Positions 25,176 through 34,141 of a stretch of DNA of 64,000 bases are shown here, piece by piece. Made by a program: the position numbers and the translations under genes. This stretch comes from Microbacterium aoyamense (lineage in GTDB: Bacteria; Actinomycetota; Actinomycetes; Actinomycetales; Microbacteriaceae). How positions within the stretch are numbered: the stretch's first letter is position 1; each line of letters begins with the position of its first letter. The stretch spans positions 62,001 through 126,000 of the forward strand of contig NZ_JAKNUT010000006.1 of assembly GCF_023155855.1 (NCBI RefSeq). Reading direction: 5' to 3'. The notes under the pieces were generated by a model. That model saw only the letters and a program-made list of their open reading frames with translations. It made no database searches and was not told the DNA's origin.

Positions 25176-26744
25176 GTGACCGAGATCGCCGAGCCGCTGC
25201 TTCCCGCGCCGGCTCCGCGTGCGGAGCGCCCGACGCTGTACGACAGGTGGGTGGCGCGCGTCTCGGGCGACCCGCGCCTTGCGCGCCTGTGGCGCTGGCT
25301 GGCCCCGACGCTCGTCACGGTCGTCGCCGGCATCCTGCGCCTGTGGAACCTGGGGAACCCTCACGAACTCGCCTTCGACGAGACGTACTACGTGAAGGAT
25401 GCCTGGAGTCAATGGAATCTCGGCTACGCATCGACGTGGCCCGAGGGCGCCGACGAGAGCTTCGAGGCCGGCGACACCGACATCTTCACCGGCACGGGGA
25501 GCTTCGTCGTGCATCCCCCGCTCGGAAAGCTGCTGATCGGCGCGGGCATGGCGCTGTTCGGCGCCGATTCGTCGTTCGGCTGGCGCTTCGCGACCGCGAT
25601 CTTCGGCACGGCCCTGGTGCTGCTGCTGTACCTCGTCGCGAAGACCCTCACGAACTCCGTGCCGTTCGCCGTCACAGCCTCGGGCCTGATGGCGATCGAC
25701 GGCCTCGCGATCGTCATGAGCCGGGTCGCGCTGCTGGACGTCTTCCTGGCGTTCTTCGTGCTGCTCGCGTTCTGGTTCGTCCTGCTCGATCGCGGAAGGT
25801 TCCTGCAGCGGCTGGATGCCGCGGTCGAAGCGCGCACGACCGATGACGGTCCACCGGACTGGGGTCCCGTCCTGTGGAACCGGCCGTGGATCATCGCGGC
25901 CGGAGCCGCCGTCGGCGCGGCGACCGCGGTCAAGTGGTCGGGGCTGTACGTCGCGGCCTCGCTCGGGATCTACCTCGTCGTGACGGACGCCCTCGCACGA
26001 CGGCGGGCCGGCGTGCAGCAGTGGCCGATGGATGCCGTGCGCCAGGGTCTCGCGACGTTCGTGCTGCTCGTGCCGGTCGCCTTCGTCGTGTACCTCGCCT
26101 CGTGGACGAGCTGGCTCGTGACGGACGGCGGCTACGGCCGCCACGCGATCACCGAGGCGGGCGACGGGTTCTGGTCGTGGGTGCCGCTCCCCCTGCAGAA
26201 CCTGTGGAAGTACCACGAGGCGATCTACGGCTTCCACGTCGGGCTCACGACGCCGCACGGCTATCAGAGCCCCGCGTGGCAGTGGCCGCTGCTCGTGCGC
26301 CCGACATCGATGTTCTTCCATCGCGACGACGCCGTGCAGAACGTCTACAGCATGCCGAACCCCTTCATCTGGTGGGGAGCGGTCGCTGCCGTGATCTACC
26401 TCGTGTGGCGGTTCGTCGTCGCGCGCGACTGGCGATACGCCTTCGTCTTGACGGGTGTCGCGGCCACGTACGTGCCGTGGCTGCTGTACCCGGAACGCAC
26501 GATCTTCCAGTTCTATACGATCGCGATCCTGCCGTTCATGCTCCTGGCGCTCGCCTTCGCGCTCCGGGATGTGGCCGGCCGACGCGCGAAGGACGACTAC
26601 CGCAGACGAACGGGTCAGCACCTCGTCTGGCTGTACCTCGGATTCGTGCTCGCGCTGTCGATCTTCTGGTACCCGATCCTCACCGCGACCGGCGTGCCCT
26701 GGTGGTTCTACCAGGTGCACAACTGGTTCCCGACCTGGATCTAG
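25176..26744 (+). CDS. pmt: Protein O-mannosyltransferase (GT39, dolichyl-/polyprenyl-phosphate-mannose)
   Basis: 522 aa integral membrane glycosyltransferase with about 10 helices. The catalytic loop FDETYYVKDAW after the first helix carries the conserved Asp-Glu. It transfers mannose from polyprenyl-phosphate-mannose to Ser/Thr of exported proteins. The extracytoplasmic region GFHVGLTTPHGYQSPAW is typical. Adjacent and divergent to rsmI as Rv1002c is to Rv1003 in M. tuberculosis. Leaderless GTG. Ends 4 nt from convergent hemL. Confidence 0.93.
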   Translation: MTEIAEPLLPAPAPRAERPTLYDRWVARVSGDPRLARLWRWLAPTLVTVVAGILRLWNLGNPHELAFDETYYVKDAWSQWNLGYASTWPEGADESFEAGDTDIFTGTGSFVVHPPLGKLLIGAGMALFGADSSFGWRFATAIFGTALVLLLYLVAKTLTNSVPFAVTASGLMAIDGLAIVMSRVALLDVFLAFFVLLAFWFVLLDRGRFLQRLDAAVEARTTDDGPPDWGPVLWNRPWIIAAGAAVGAATAVKWSGLYVAASLGIYLVVTDALARRRAGVQQWPMDAVRQGLATFVLLVPVAFVVYLASWTSWLVTDGGYGRHAITEAGDGFWSWVPLPLQNLWKYHEAIYGFHVGLTTPHGYQSPAWQWPLLVRPTSMFFHRDDAVQNVYSMPNPFIWWGAVAAVIYLVWRFVVARDWRYAFVLTGVAATYVPWLLYPERTIFQFYTIAILPFMLLALAFALRDVAGRRAKDDYRRRTGQHLVWLYLGFVLALSIFWYPILTATGVPWWFYQVHNWFPTWI

Positions 26745-26748
26745 CTGG

Positions 26749-28074
26749 TCACTCCGGTGCGGGGGCGGATGCCGCGGCCTCCGCCGCACGCGGAAGCGCG
26801 GAGAGGATGCGGTCGATCGCCGCGTCGTCGTGCGCGGCCGTGAGGAACCAGGCCTCGAAGACGCTCGGCGGCAGCGAGACGCCCTGATCGAGCATCGCGT
26901 GGAAGAACGGCGCATAGCGCCAGGACTCCTGCGCGCGGGCGTCGTCGTAGTCGCGGACCGGTTCGTCACGGAACGCGACCGAGAACAGGTTGCCCGCGTG
27001 CGAGACGACGTGCGCGACACCGGCGACAGTGAGCGCGTCGGAGAGCGCCGACGAGACGACGGATGCCGCGGCATCCACCCTCTCGTAGACCTCCGCGTCA
27101 GCGAGTCGGAGCGTCGCGACACCGGCCGCGACGGCGAGCGGATTGCCGCTCAGCGTCCCCGCCTGGTAGACGGGGCCGAGCGGGGCGAGGAGCTCCATGA
27201 GGTCGCGTCGGCCGCCGATCGCGGCGAGCGGCATGCCCCCGCCGATGACCTTTCCGAAGGTGATGAGGTCGGGCGTCCACTCTGCGCCGGATGTGCGCTC
27301 GAGACCCCACCAGCCGGCCGGTCCCACGCGGAATCCCGTGAGCACTTCGTCCAAGATGACCAGCGCACCGTGCGCGTGGGCGTGCTCTGCGAGGAACGCG
27401 TTGAATCCCGGCTCGGGCGCGAGGATGCCGGCGTTGGCGCCCGCCGCCTCGGTGATGATCGCCGCGATGCGACCCGGGTGCGCGGCGAACGCCGCGCGGA
27501 CGGCCTCGCGATCGTTGTAGGGCAGCACGAGCGTCAGCGCCGCGATGTCGGCGGGGACGCCGGCGGACCCGGGCAGACCGAGCGTCGCGACACCCGAGCC
27601 GGACTCGGCGAGGAGTCCGTCTGAGTGGCCGTGGTAGTGCCCCGCGAACTTGATGAGGATGTCGCGCCCGGTCGCCCCACGGGCGATGCGGATCGCCGTC
27701 ATCGTCGCCTCGGTGCCGGTCGAGACCAGCCGCAGCCGCTCGATCCCGCGGACGCCGTCGACGGTGAGCCGCGCGATGACGGCTTCAGCCAGCTCGCTCT
27801 CGGCCGGCGTCGACGCACCGAACGAGAGTCCGCGGGCCGCGGCATCCTGAACCGCGCGGACGACCTCGGGGTGCGCGTGGCCGAGCAGGGCCGGACCCCA
27901 GGATGCGACGAGGTCGACGTACTCGTGCCCCTCGACGTCGCGCACGTACGGGCCTGCGGCCGAAACGATCGACAGCGGCGTGCCGCCGACCGAACCGAAC
28001 GCCCGCACGGGCGAGTTCACTCCACCGGGGATGACGTTCCGCGCGCGCGCGGCCGCTTCATCGTTGGTCGTCAT
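26749..28074 (-). CDS. hemL: Glutamate-1-semialdehyde 2,1-aminomutase
   Basis: 441 aa PLP enzyme that makes 5-aminolevulinate, second step of the C5 pathway begun by HemA. PLP lysine Lys285 in [25 protein letters not shown] at the N-terminus is characteristic. ATG at 28074 overlaps the hemB stop by 4 nt (ATGA). Last gene of the chdC-cpfC-hemC-hemB-hemL unit. Confidence 0.96.
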   Translation of the reverse strand: MTTNDEAAARARNVIPGGVNSPVRAFGSVGGTPLSIVSAAGPYVRDVEGHEYVDLVASWGPALLGHAHPEVVRAVQDAAARGLSFGASTPAESELAEAVIARLTVDGVRGIERLRLVSTGTEATMTAIRIARGATGRDILIKFAGHYHGHSDGLLAESGSGVATLGLPGSAGVPADIAALTLVLPYNDREAVRAAFAAHPGRIAAIITEAAGANAGILAPEPGFNAFLAEHAHAHGALVILDEVLTGFRVGPAGWWGLERTSGAEWTPDLITFGKVIGGGMPLAAIGGRRDLMELLAPLGPVYQAGTLSGNPLAVAAGVATLRLADAEVYERVDAAASVVSSALSDALTVAGVAHVVSHAGNLFSVAFRDEPVRDYDDARAQESWRYAPFFHAMLDQGVSLPPSVFEAWFLTAAHDDAAIDRILSALPRAAEAAASAPAPE

Positions 28075-29048
28075 GCGCGGGATGCCCTTCCAGCTGCTTC
28101 GATCGCCCAGTACGTGAGCACGGCGTCGGCTCCCGCGCGCACGATGCTCGTGAGCGACTCGTCGATCGCGCGCTCGCGGTCGATCCAGCCATGGGCCGCG
28201 GCGGCCTCGATCATGGCGTACTCGCCCGAGACCTGATACGCCCACACCGGCACGGGCGAGATCGCCGCGGTGTCGGCGAGGACGTCGAGGTAGCTCAGGG
28301 CGGGCTTGACCATCACGATGTCGGCGCCCTCGGCGATGTCGAGTTCGACCTCGCGCGCGCCCTCCCTGCGATTGGCGGGATCGAGCTGGTACGTGCGACG
28401 GTCCCCCTGCAGGGACGACTGCACGGCCTCGCGGAACGGCCCGTAGAAGGCCGAGGCGTACTTCGCGGCGTAGGCGAGGATCGCGAGATCACCACGACCC
28501 GCGTCGTCCAGGACGGAGCGCACGGCGGCGACCTGGCCGTCCATCATGCCCGACAGGCCCAACAGCTGGGACCCTGCCTCGGCCTGGGCGAGCGCCATGT
28601 CGCGGTAGCGCACGAGCGTCGCATCGTTGTCGACCGCTCCGCTCGCATCGAGCACACCGCAGTGGCCGTGATCGGTGAACTCGTCGAGGCACAGATCGGT
28701 CTGCACGACGAGCGCGTCGCCGACCTCGTCCGCGGCGACGCGCGTCGCGACGTTCAGGATGCCGTCGGGATCGGTCGCGCCGGAGCCCTCCGCGTCCTTG
28801 TGCTCGGGCACGCCGAAGAGCATGACCCCGCCGACGCCCGCCGCGGCAGCGCGGTGCAGCTCGGCCTTGAGGGAGTCGAGGGAGTGCTGGACGACTCCGG
28901 GCATCGATCCGATGGGGATGGGCTCGGACACGCCTTCGCGCACGAAGAGCGGGAGCACGAGCTGCGCGGGGTACACACGCGTCTCGCTCGTGAGGCGACG
29001 CCACGCGGGCGTCGCACGCAGACGGCGGGGACGGAGGGGCATGGTCAT
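28071..29048 (-). CDS. hemB: Delta-aminolevulinic acid dehydratase (porphobilinogen synthase)
   Basis: 325 aa. Condenses two 5-aminolevulinates to porphobilinogen. Schiff-base lysine regions [15 protein letters not shown] and [11 protein letters not shown] are present; the metal-ligand stretch [16 protein letters not shown] keeps two Cys. ATG at 29048 overlaps the hemC stop by 4 nt, so I prefer it to the ATG two codons later. Confidence 0.96.
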   Translation of the reverse strand: MTMPLRPRRLRATPAWRRLTSETRVYPAQLVLPLFVREGVSEPIPIGSMPGVVQHSLDSLKAELHRAAAAGVGGVMLFGVPEHKDAEGSGATDPDGILNVATRVAADEVGDALVVQTDLCLDEFTDHGHCGVLDASGAVDNDATLVRYRDMALAQAEAGSQLLGLSGMMDGQVAAVRSVLDDAGRGDLAILAYAAKYASAFYGPFREAVQSSLQGDRRTYQLDPANRREGAREVELDIAEGADIVMVKPALSYLDVLADTAAISPVPVWAYQVSGEYAMIEAAAAHGWIDRERAIDESLTSIVRAGADAVLTYWAIEAAGRASRA

Positions 29049-29968
29049 CGGTCGCCTCCGAGGGGAGCGAGGTCGGCGGCGCCGGAGGCGAGCAGCTCGT
29101 CGGCGACGCGCGTCGAGATCTCGGCCGCCGTCGTGTCTTCGAGATAGGCGGCATGCGAGCTCGTGAGCTGCGCGCCGCCATCGGGGCGGTAGACGCGAGC
29201 GGTGAGGAACAGCATCCCGTCCTCGACGAAGGCACGCGCGCCGATCGGGGCGGCGCACCCCGCTTCGAGCCGCGCGAGGACCCCGCGTTCGGCGTCGGCG
29301 GCGAGCCGCGAGGTCTTGTGGGCGATGCGCTTCGCGAGCCGTTCGTCACCCCGCCGGGTCTCGACCGCGAGCGCACCCTGTGCGGGCGCCGTCGGCCACG
29401 CGTCGAGGTCGAGGAGTTCGGTCGCCGCGTCGATGCGCCCGAGGCGCTCGAGTCCGGCCGCGGCGAGCACGACGGCATCCAGTCCCCGCTCCCCCGTCTC
29501 GGTCAGCCGGCCGAGACGAGTGTCGACGTTGCCGCGGATGTCGACGAGCTCGAGGTCGGGGCGCTTCGCGGCGAGCTGCGCCCGACGGCGCGGCGAACCG
29601 GTGCCCACGCGCGCCCCCTCGGGGAGCGTCTCGAGCGTGAGTCCGTCGCGCGCGCCCTCGACTTTCCGGGAGCAGAGGGCGTCGCGGGCGTCCGCGCGCT
29701 TCGGGACGGCCGCGATGGCGAGCCCGGGTTCGGGTGCTGTCGGGAGGTCCTTGTACGAGTGGACGACGGCATCCACCTCTCCCGCCAGCAGCGCGTCGCG
29801 CAGGGCCTTCGCGAAGACGCCCGTGCCGCCGAGCGACGCGAGGGATGCCGTCGAGGTGTCGCCCTCCGAGGCGATGACGACGAGTTCGCCGTCCAGGGCC
29901 TTGGCGACCGTGCCGGCCTGGGCGAGGGCGAGGGCGCTGCCGCGCGTCCCGATGCGCAGGGCGCTCAT
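29045..29968 (-). CDS. hemC: Hydroxymethylbilane synthase (porphobilinogen deaminase)
   Basis: 307 aa. Polymerises four porphobilinogens into hydroxymethylbilane. N-terminal [14 protein letters not shown] and the dipyrromethane-cofactor cysteine in [11 protein letters not shown] are clear. Overlaps cpfC by 4 nt. The uroporphyrinogen-III synthase gene (hemD) that usually follows hemC is not here; hemB follows directly. Confidence 0.96.
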   Translation of the reverse strand: MSALRIGTRGSALALAQAGTVAKALDGELVVIASEGDTSTASLASLGGTGVFAKALRDALLAGEVDAVVHSYKDLPTAPEPGLAIAAVPKRADARDALCSRKVEGARDGLTLETLPEGARVGTGSPRRRAQLAAKRPDLELVDIRGNVDTRLGRLTETGERGLDAVVLAAAGLERLGRIDAATELLDLDAWPTAPAQGALAVETRRGDERLAKRIAHKTSRLAADAERGVLARLEAGCAAPIGARAFVEDGMLFLTARVYRPDGGAQLTSSHAAYLEDTTAAEISTRVADELLASGAADLAPLGGDR

Positions 29969-31104
29969 GGCGCGATCCCCGCGAGGGCCGGCTTGAAGCC
30001 GAGGCGGATGTTCTCGCAACATCCGGGGCGGCAGACGTCGAACCACGGCCCGAGCGGGGTCAGGGCAGGGCGCTCGGCGGTCGGGATGCCGTCACGACGC
30101 TCGAGCACGAGGTCGACGAGCCCGCTCACGAAGGCCGCGTGCACACCGGGCGTCGGCACGCGCACGGCCTTCATGCCGTTCTCCTGTGCCGTCTCGAGCG
30201 CCTCGGTGTCGAGGTCCCACTTGACCTCCATGTGGTCCGAGATGAAGCCGAGCGGCACGATGACCAGGCCCGTCACGCCGTCGGCGGCGAGCTCTTCGAT
30301 GCGGTCGTTGATGTCCGGCTCGAGCCAGGGCTGGCTCGGCGGGCCCGAGCGCGACTGATAGACGAGATCCCACGGGATGCCGGGGTGATCGGCCATGACG
30401 ACCTCCGCCACCGCGAGGTGCTGCGCCGCGTACGCGCCGCCCTCGCCGAAGTCGCGGTCGCGGGGGCCCGAGCGCACGGCGTCGTCGGTCGGGACGGAGT
30501 GCGTCGCGAACAGGACATGCACCTTCGAAGCATCCCCCACCTCGGCGAGGCCCCCGTTCACGCCGTCGATGAACGGCTGGACGAAGCCCGGGTGGTCGAA
30601 GAACTGGCGCACCTTGTCGATCTCGATGACGCCGGCCAAGCCCGTCTCATCGAGCGCCATCGCATAGTCCTCGCGGTACTGGCGGCAGCTCGAGTACGAG
30701 GAGTAGGCGCTCGTGCCGATCGCGAGGAGCTTCGTGTACCCGCGCTCGTTCGCTTCGCGCAGGGCGTCGGCGAGATAGGGGTCCCAATTGCGGTTGCCCC
30801 ACAGCACGGGCAGGTCGATCTCGCGCGCGGCGAGCTCGGCCTCGAGCGCCGCCTTGAGCTCGCGGTTCTGGTCGTTGATGGGGCTCACGCCCCCGAAGGC
30901 GCGGTAGTGGTGAGCGACCTCTTCGAGACGTTCCTCGGGGATGCCGCGGCCGCGCGTGACGTTGCGCAGGAACGGGATGACGTCATCCTGCCCCTCGGGT
31001 CCGCCGAAGCTCGCGAGCAGGATCGCGTCGTAGGCGACGGGCTCCTCGACGTGCTCGGGCCCGCCGGCGGCGGCGGGCGTCGCGCCCGGAACGATGCCGC
31101 TCAC
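29965..31104 (-). CDS. cpfC: Coproporphyrin III ferrochelatase
   Basis: 379 aa (also named hemH). Inserts iron into coproporphyrin III in the Gram-positive haem route. Core motifs LLASFGGPEG, GTSAYSSYSSCRQY, LFATHSVP and the terminal cysteine cluster VCRPGCCENIRLG, which ligates a [2Fe-2S] cluster in actinobacterial ferrochelatases. GTG at 31104 overlaps the chdC stop by 4 nt (GTGA). The first 25 residues are a low-complexity extension. Confidence 0.95.
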   Translation of the reverse strand: MSGIVPGATPAAAGGPEHVEEPVAYDAILLASFGGPEGQDDVIPFLRNVTRGRGIPEERLEEVAHHYRAFGGVSPINDQNRELKAALEAELAAREIDLPVLWGNRNWDPYLADALREANERGYTKLLAIGTSAYSSYSSCRQYREDYAMALDETGLAGVIEIDKVRQFFDHPGFVQPFIDGVNGGLAEVGDASKVHVLFATHSVPTDDAVRSGPRDRDFGEGGAYAAQHLAVAEVVMADHPGIPWDLVYQSRSGPPSQPWLEPDINDRIEELAADGVTGLVIVPLGFISDHMEVKWDLDTEALETAQENGMKAVRVPTPGVHAAFVSGLVDLVLERRDGIPTAERPALTPLGPWFDVCRPGCCENIRLGFKPALAGIAP

Positions 31105-31748
31105 GCGAGCACCTCCGCGACCTCGTCGAGCGAGATGAGCCGCCCCGTGAAGAACGGGACCTCCTCGCGCACGTGGCGGCGGGCCTCGGTCGCGCGCAGG
31201 TGACGCATGAGGTCGACGAGGTCGACGGGGTCGTCGGCCTCGAGGGCGAGCAGCCACTCGTAGTCGCCGAGCGCGAAGCTCGCGACGGTGTTGGACTGCA
31301 CCTGCGGGTACTCGCGCCCCTTGAGGCCGTGGTCGGAGAGCATCGCGCCGCGCTCGGCGGCGGGCAGGATGTACCACTCGTAGCTGCGGACGAAGGGGTA
31401 GACCGTGAGCCACTGCTTCGGCGCGAGACCGCGCGCGAAGGCGGGCGAGTGGTCACGGCTGAACTCCGCCTCGCGGTGGACGCCGAGCGCGTTCCACGTC
31501 GGCAGGAGGGGGGAGAGCTCGGCCGTGCGGCGCAGCGCACGGAGGTCGGCTTGAAGCCCCTCGGCCGTGTGACCCGTGAGCCACAGCAGGATGTCGGCGT
31601 CGGCCCGCAGACCCGAGACGTCGTACACGCCGCGCAGGCTCTCGAGGCCGGTCGCGATCTCGGCGAGCGCGCGGCCGGTGGCGGCAGCTGCGTGGGGGTC
31701 GCGCCGGAGCACGGCGAACAGGGTGAAATGATCTGTCGCGGAAGTCAC
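31101..31748 (-). CDS. chdC: Coproheme decarboxylase (HemQ)
   Basis: 215 aa chlorite-dismutase-fold protein that converts coproheme to protoheme b in the last step of the coproporphyrin pathway. The region WLTVYPFVRSYEWYIL holds the catalytic-type tyrosine (Tyr127 of the YPxxR motif). GTG start; TAGGAT sits 6 nt before it, so chdC heads its own transcript although cgoX is only 38 nt upstream. Confidence 0.94.
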   Translation of the reverse strand: MTSATDHFTLFAVLRRDPHAAAATGRALAEIATGLESLRGVYDVSGLRADADILLWLTGHTAEGLQADLRALRRTAELSPLLPTWNALGVHREAEFSRDHSPAFARGLAPKQWLTVYPFVRSYEWYILPAAERGAMLSDHGLKGREYPQVQSNTVASFALGDYEWLLALEADDPVDLVDLMRHLRATEARRHVREEVPFFTGRLISLDEVAEVLA

Positions 31749-31754
31749 CCCTCC

Positions 31755-31760
31755 ATCCTA
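31755..31760 (-). promoter_or_regulatory. Internal promoter splitting the haem cluster
   Basis: TAGGAT on the minus strand at 31760-31755, followed by GGAGGG and the chdC GTG at 31748. It lies in the only real gap (38 nt) of the haem gene run, so hemE-cgoX and chdC-cpfC-hemC-hemB-hemL can be expressed separately. Position-based inference. Confidence 0.5.
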
Positions 31761-31786
31761 CCCCGGACGACGGGGTCGGGGCGAAC

Positions 31787-33019
31787 TCAGCCGGCCGTGA
31801 GAACCTCTGCCGCGGTGCGCTCGGCCTGCGCGACGACCGAGGCCAGCCCCGTTCCGGCGGCCCCCTCGCCCACCGACACGATGTCGTCGTCGGGGGTGCG
31901 CACGCCGCGATCCCACGTTCGCACGGCGCTGTCGAGGACGGAGTCGATCCGCACGCCGAGCAGGGTCGCGGCATCCCGCGTCGCCTGTCCCACCGGATCG
32001 GCCGGATCGCCGTCGTACGAGAGCCGCACGGCGTGCCGGCCGGGCAGCGCCTCGGCGACCCACGCCCACTTCGCGGTGAGATGAGTGAGGGCGCGGGCGC
32101 GGATGCCGGGCGCACCGGCGGCGACGAGGAGCCCCGTTCCGCGTGGCGCCGCGTCGAGGGCGGGCGCTTCGAGGACGAGCGTCACGAGGGTGAGGCGGCG
32201 CTGATCGTCGGCGGGCTCGGCGAAGGCGCGCACGACGGTGCCGACGAGTCGTTCTCCGTCGGCTTCCACGGCGTCGGCCGTGACTCTGCCGATGTCGACG
32301 CCCGTGCGGATGTCGACCCCGAGTCGCTCGGCGTCTCGCGCGAGCGCCGTGACGAGCCGGTGCATCCCCCCGCGGATGCCGCCCACCTGCGAGCCCGCGG
32401 GGGCTTGGGCGCGGAGGGCCCGCACAGCCCCCGCGAGCGAGCCGCGGGCGGCGAGTTCGGCCCGCAGACGCGGAGACGCGGTGTCGACGGTCAGATCGCG
32501 GGGTTCCTTCGAGTGCACGCCGCGCACGATCGGGGCGACGAGTCCGTCGGCGACCCCCGCGCCCATGCGGGCGCGTACGAGGTCGTCGAGGGATGCGGCA
32601 TCCGCTCCCCGGCGCCGGGGAAGCAGGCGGTCCGCCCACGCGCGCAGCGCCGCCGGGCGGCCGATCGCGCGGACGACATCGGGCGCGAGAGGATGCCCGG
32701 GAATCCCGAGCACGCCGGTCGCCGGCAGCGGCACGGCCGTGCCGTCGGCGCGGTGCAGCCATGCGGGCGCCGGGGTCGGCGTCACGAGGTCGTCGCCCAG
32801 TCCGAGCTCCGCCGCGAGCGCGGCGACGGCTCCCCCGCGGGTCGCGTACGACTCGGCGGCCGCGTCGAGGTCGACTCCGGCGATCGGCAGCGCCACGACC
32901 TGGCCGCCGAGGTGGTCGGAGCGCTCGAGCAGCACGACGCGCCGTCCGCCGAGCGCGAGGCGTCGAGCCGCGACGAGACCCGCGACGCCGCCGCCGACGA
33001 CGATCGCGTCAGAGGCCAT
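31787..33019 (-). CDS. cgoX: Coproporphyrinogen III oxidase (HemY/HemG-type flavoprotein)
   Basis: 410 aa FAD-dependent oxidase. N-terminal dinucleotide fold AIVVGGGVAGLVAARRL and ERSDHLGGQV; RGVHSKEPRDLTV and GGIRGGMHRLV in the middle; FAD-contact VGEGAAGTGLASV at the end. Homologues were named protoporphyrinogen oxidase; with CpfC and ChdC beside it the substrate is coproporphyrinogen III. Its start overlaps hemE by 11 nt. The sequence is unusually Ala/Arg rich and lacks hydrophobic anchors. Confidence 0.91.
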   Translation of the reverse strand: MASDAIVVGGGVAGLVAARRLALGGRRVVLLERSDHLGGQVVALPIAGVDLDAAAESYATRGGAVAALAAELGLGDDLVTPTPAPAWLHRADGTAVPLPATGVLGIPGHPLAPDVVRAIGRPAALRAWADRLLPRRRGADAASLDDLVRARMGAGVADGLVAPIVRGVHSKEPRDLTVDTASPRLRAELAARGSLAGAVRALRAQAPAGSQVGGIRGGMHRLVTALARDAERLGVDIRTGVDIGRVTADAVEADGERLVGTVVRAFAEPADDQRRLTLVTLVLEAPALDAAPRGTGLLVAAGAPGIRARALTHLTAKWAWVAEALPGRHAVRLSYDGDPADPVGQATRDAATLLGVRIDSVLDSAVRTWDRGVRTPDDDIVSVGEGAAGTGLASVVAQAERTAAEVLTAG

Positions 33020-34076
33020 GCACGAGCTCGACGATGCGGGTCAGGGCATCGGGATCGGTCTCGGGCGGCACGCCGTGGCCGAGGTTCAGGATGTGCGCAG
33101 GGGCCTCGGCGCCGCGAGCGACGACGTCCAGCACATGCTTCTCGAGCACGCGCCACGGCGCGCCCAGCAGCGCGGGGTCGATGTTGCCCTGCAGCGGCTT
33201 CGTGCCCCCGAGGCGTCGATTGGCCTCGTCGAGGGGCAGGCGCCAGTCGACGCCGACGACATCGGCGCCGACGTTCGCGGCGGCATCGAGCATGTCGCCC
33301 ATTCCGAGGCCGAAGTGGATGCGGGGCACATCCAGCCCGCGCAGGTGATCGAACGCGCGGCGCGAGTGCGGCGCGACCCTGCGGATGTAGTCGTCGCGCG
33401 ACAGCGAACCCGCCCACGAGTCGAAGAGCTGGACGACGCTGGCCCCCGCGAGCACTTGCGCCTCGAGGAACGTCCCCGACACGTCGGCGCACCAGTTGAG
33501 CAGGGTCGCCCACGTCTGCGGATCAGTTCGCATGAGTGCGCGAGCGCGCAGCTGCTCCTTCGAAGGACCGCCTTCGATGAGGTAGCTCGCGAGGGTGTAC
33601 GGCGCCCCCGCGAAGCCGATGAGCGGTGTCGAGCCGAGCTCGGCGACGGTGAGCGCGACCGCCTCGGTGATCGGCGCGAGTGCTTCGGGATCGATGGGGC
33701 GCAGTGCCAGGACGTCGGATGCCGTGCGGATCGGGCTGTCGAGCACCGGCCCGCGGCCCGCGACGATCTTGACGTCGACGCCCGCGAGCAGGACGGGGAT
33801 CACGATGTCGCTGAAGAAGACCGCGGCATCCACTCCGTGCCGGCGCACGGGCTGCAGCGTGATCTCGGAGGCGAGCTCCGGCGTGAGGCAGGCGTCGAGC
33901 ATCTCGGTGCCGGCGCGGCTCGCGCGGTACTCGGGCAGCGAGCGCCCGGCCTGCCGCATGAACCAGACGGGCGGCGGGCTCTGGCGCTCCCCCATCGCGG
34001 CGCGCACGAGCGGAGCGGAGGACGTCCGACCGTCGCGGAGCGGGTGGGTCTCGGGCAGAGCGATCACGTCGGGCAC
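33009..34076 (-). CDS. hemE: Uroporphyrinogen decarboxylase
   Basis: 355 aa. Decarboxylates uroporphyrinogen III to coproporphyrinogen III. VWFMRQAGRSLPEYR, the FFSDIVIP stretch and the C-terminal NLGHGVPPETDPD are signature regions. GTG start with TAGCCT 6 nt before it, divergent from hemA with 65 bp between the two start codons. Confidence 0.96.
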   Translation of the reverse strand: MPDVIALPETHPLRDGRTSSAPLVRAAMGERQSPPPVWFMRQAGRSLPEYRASRAGTEMLDACLTPELASEITLQPVRRHGVDAAVFFSDIVIPVLLAGVDVKIVAGRGPVLDSPIRTASDVLALRPIDPEALAPITEAVALTVAELGSTPLIGFAGAPYTLASYLIEGGPSKEQLRARALMRTDPQTWATLLNWCADVSGTFLEAQVLAGASVVQLFDSWAGSLSRDDYIRRVAPHSRRAFDHLRGLDVPRIHFGLGMGDMLDAAANVGADVVGVDWRLPLDEANRRLGGTKPLQGNIDPALLGAPWRVLEKHVLDVVARGAEAPAHILNLGHGVPPETDPDALTRIVELVHGL

Positions 34077-34082
34077 CTCTCC

Positions 34083-34135
34083 AGGCTACGACGCGCGGTG
34101 AGCGGCCGCCGCGCGAATGCGGGCTCGGCTAGACT
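34083..34135. promoter_or_regulatory. Divergent leaderless promoters, hemE / hemA
   Basis: Leftward TAGCCT (34088-34083) is 6 nt from the hemE GTG; rightward TAGACT (34130-34135) is 6 nt from the hemA GTG. The spacing fixes both GTG starts. The 40 bp between the hexamers must hold both -35 regions and any operator; no clear palindrome is seen there. Confidence 0.6.
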
Positions 34136-34141
34136 CGGCGA

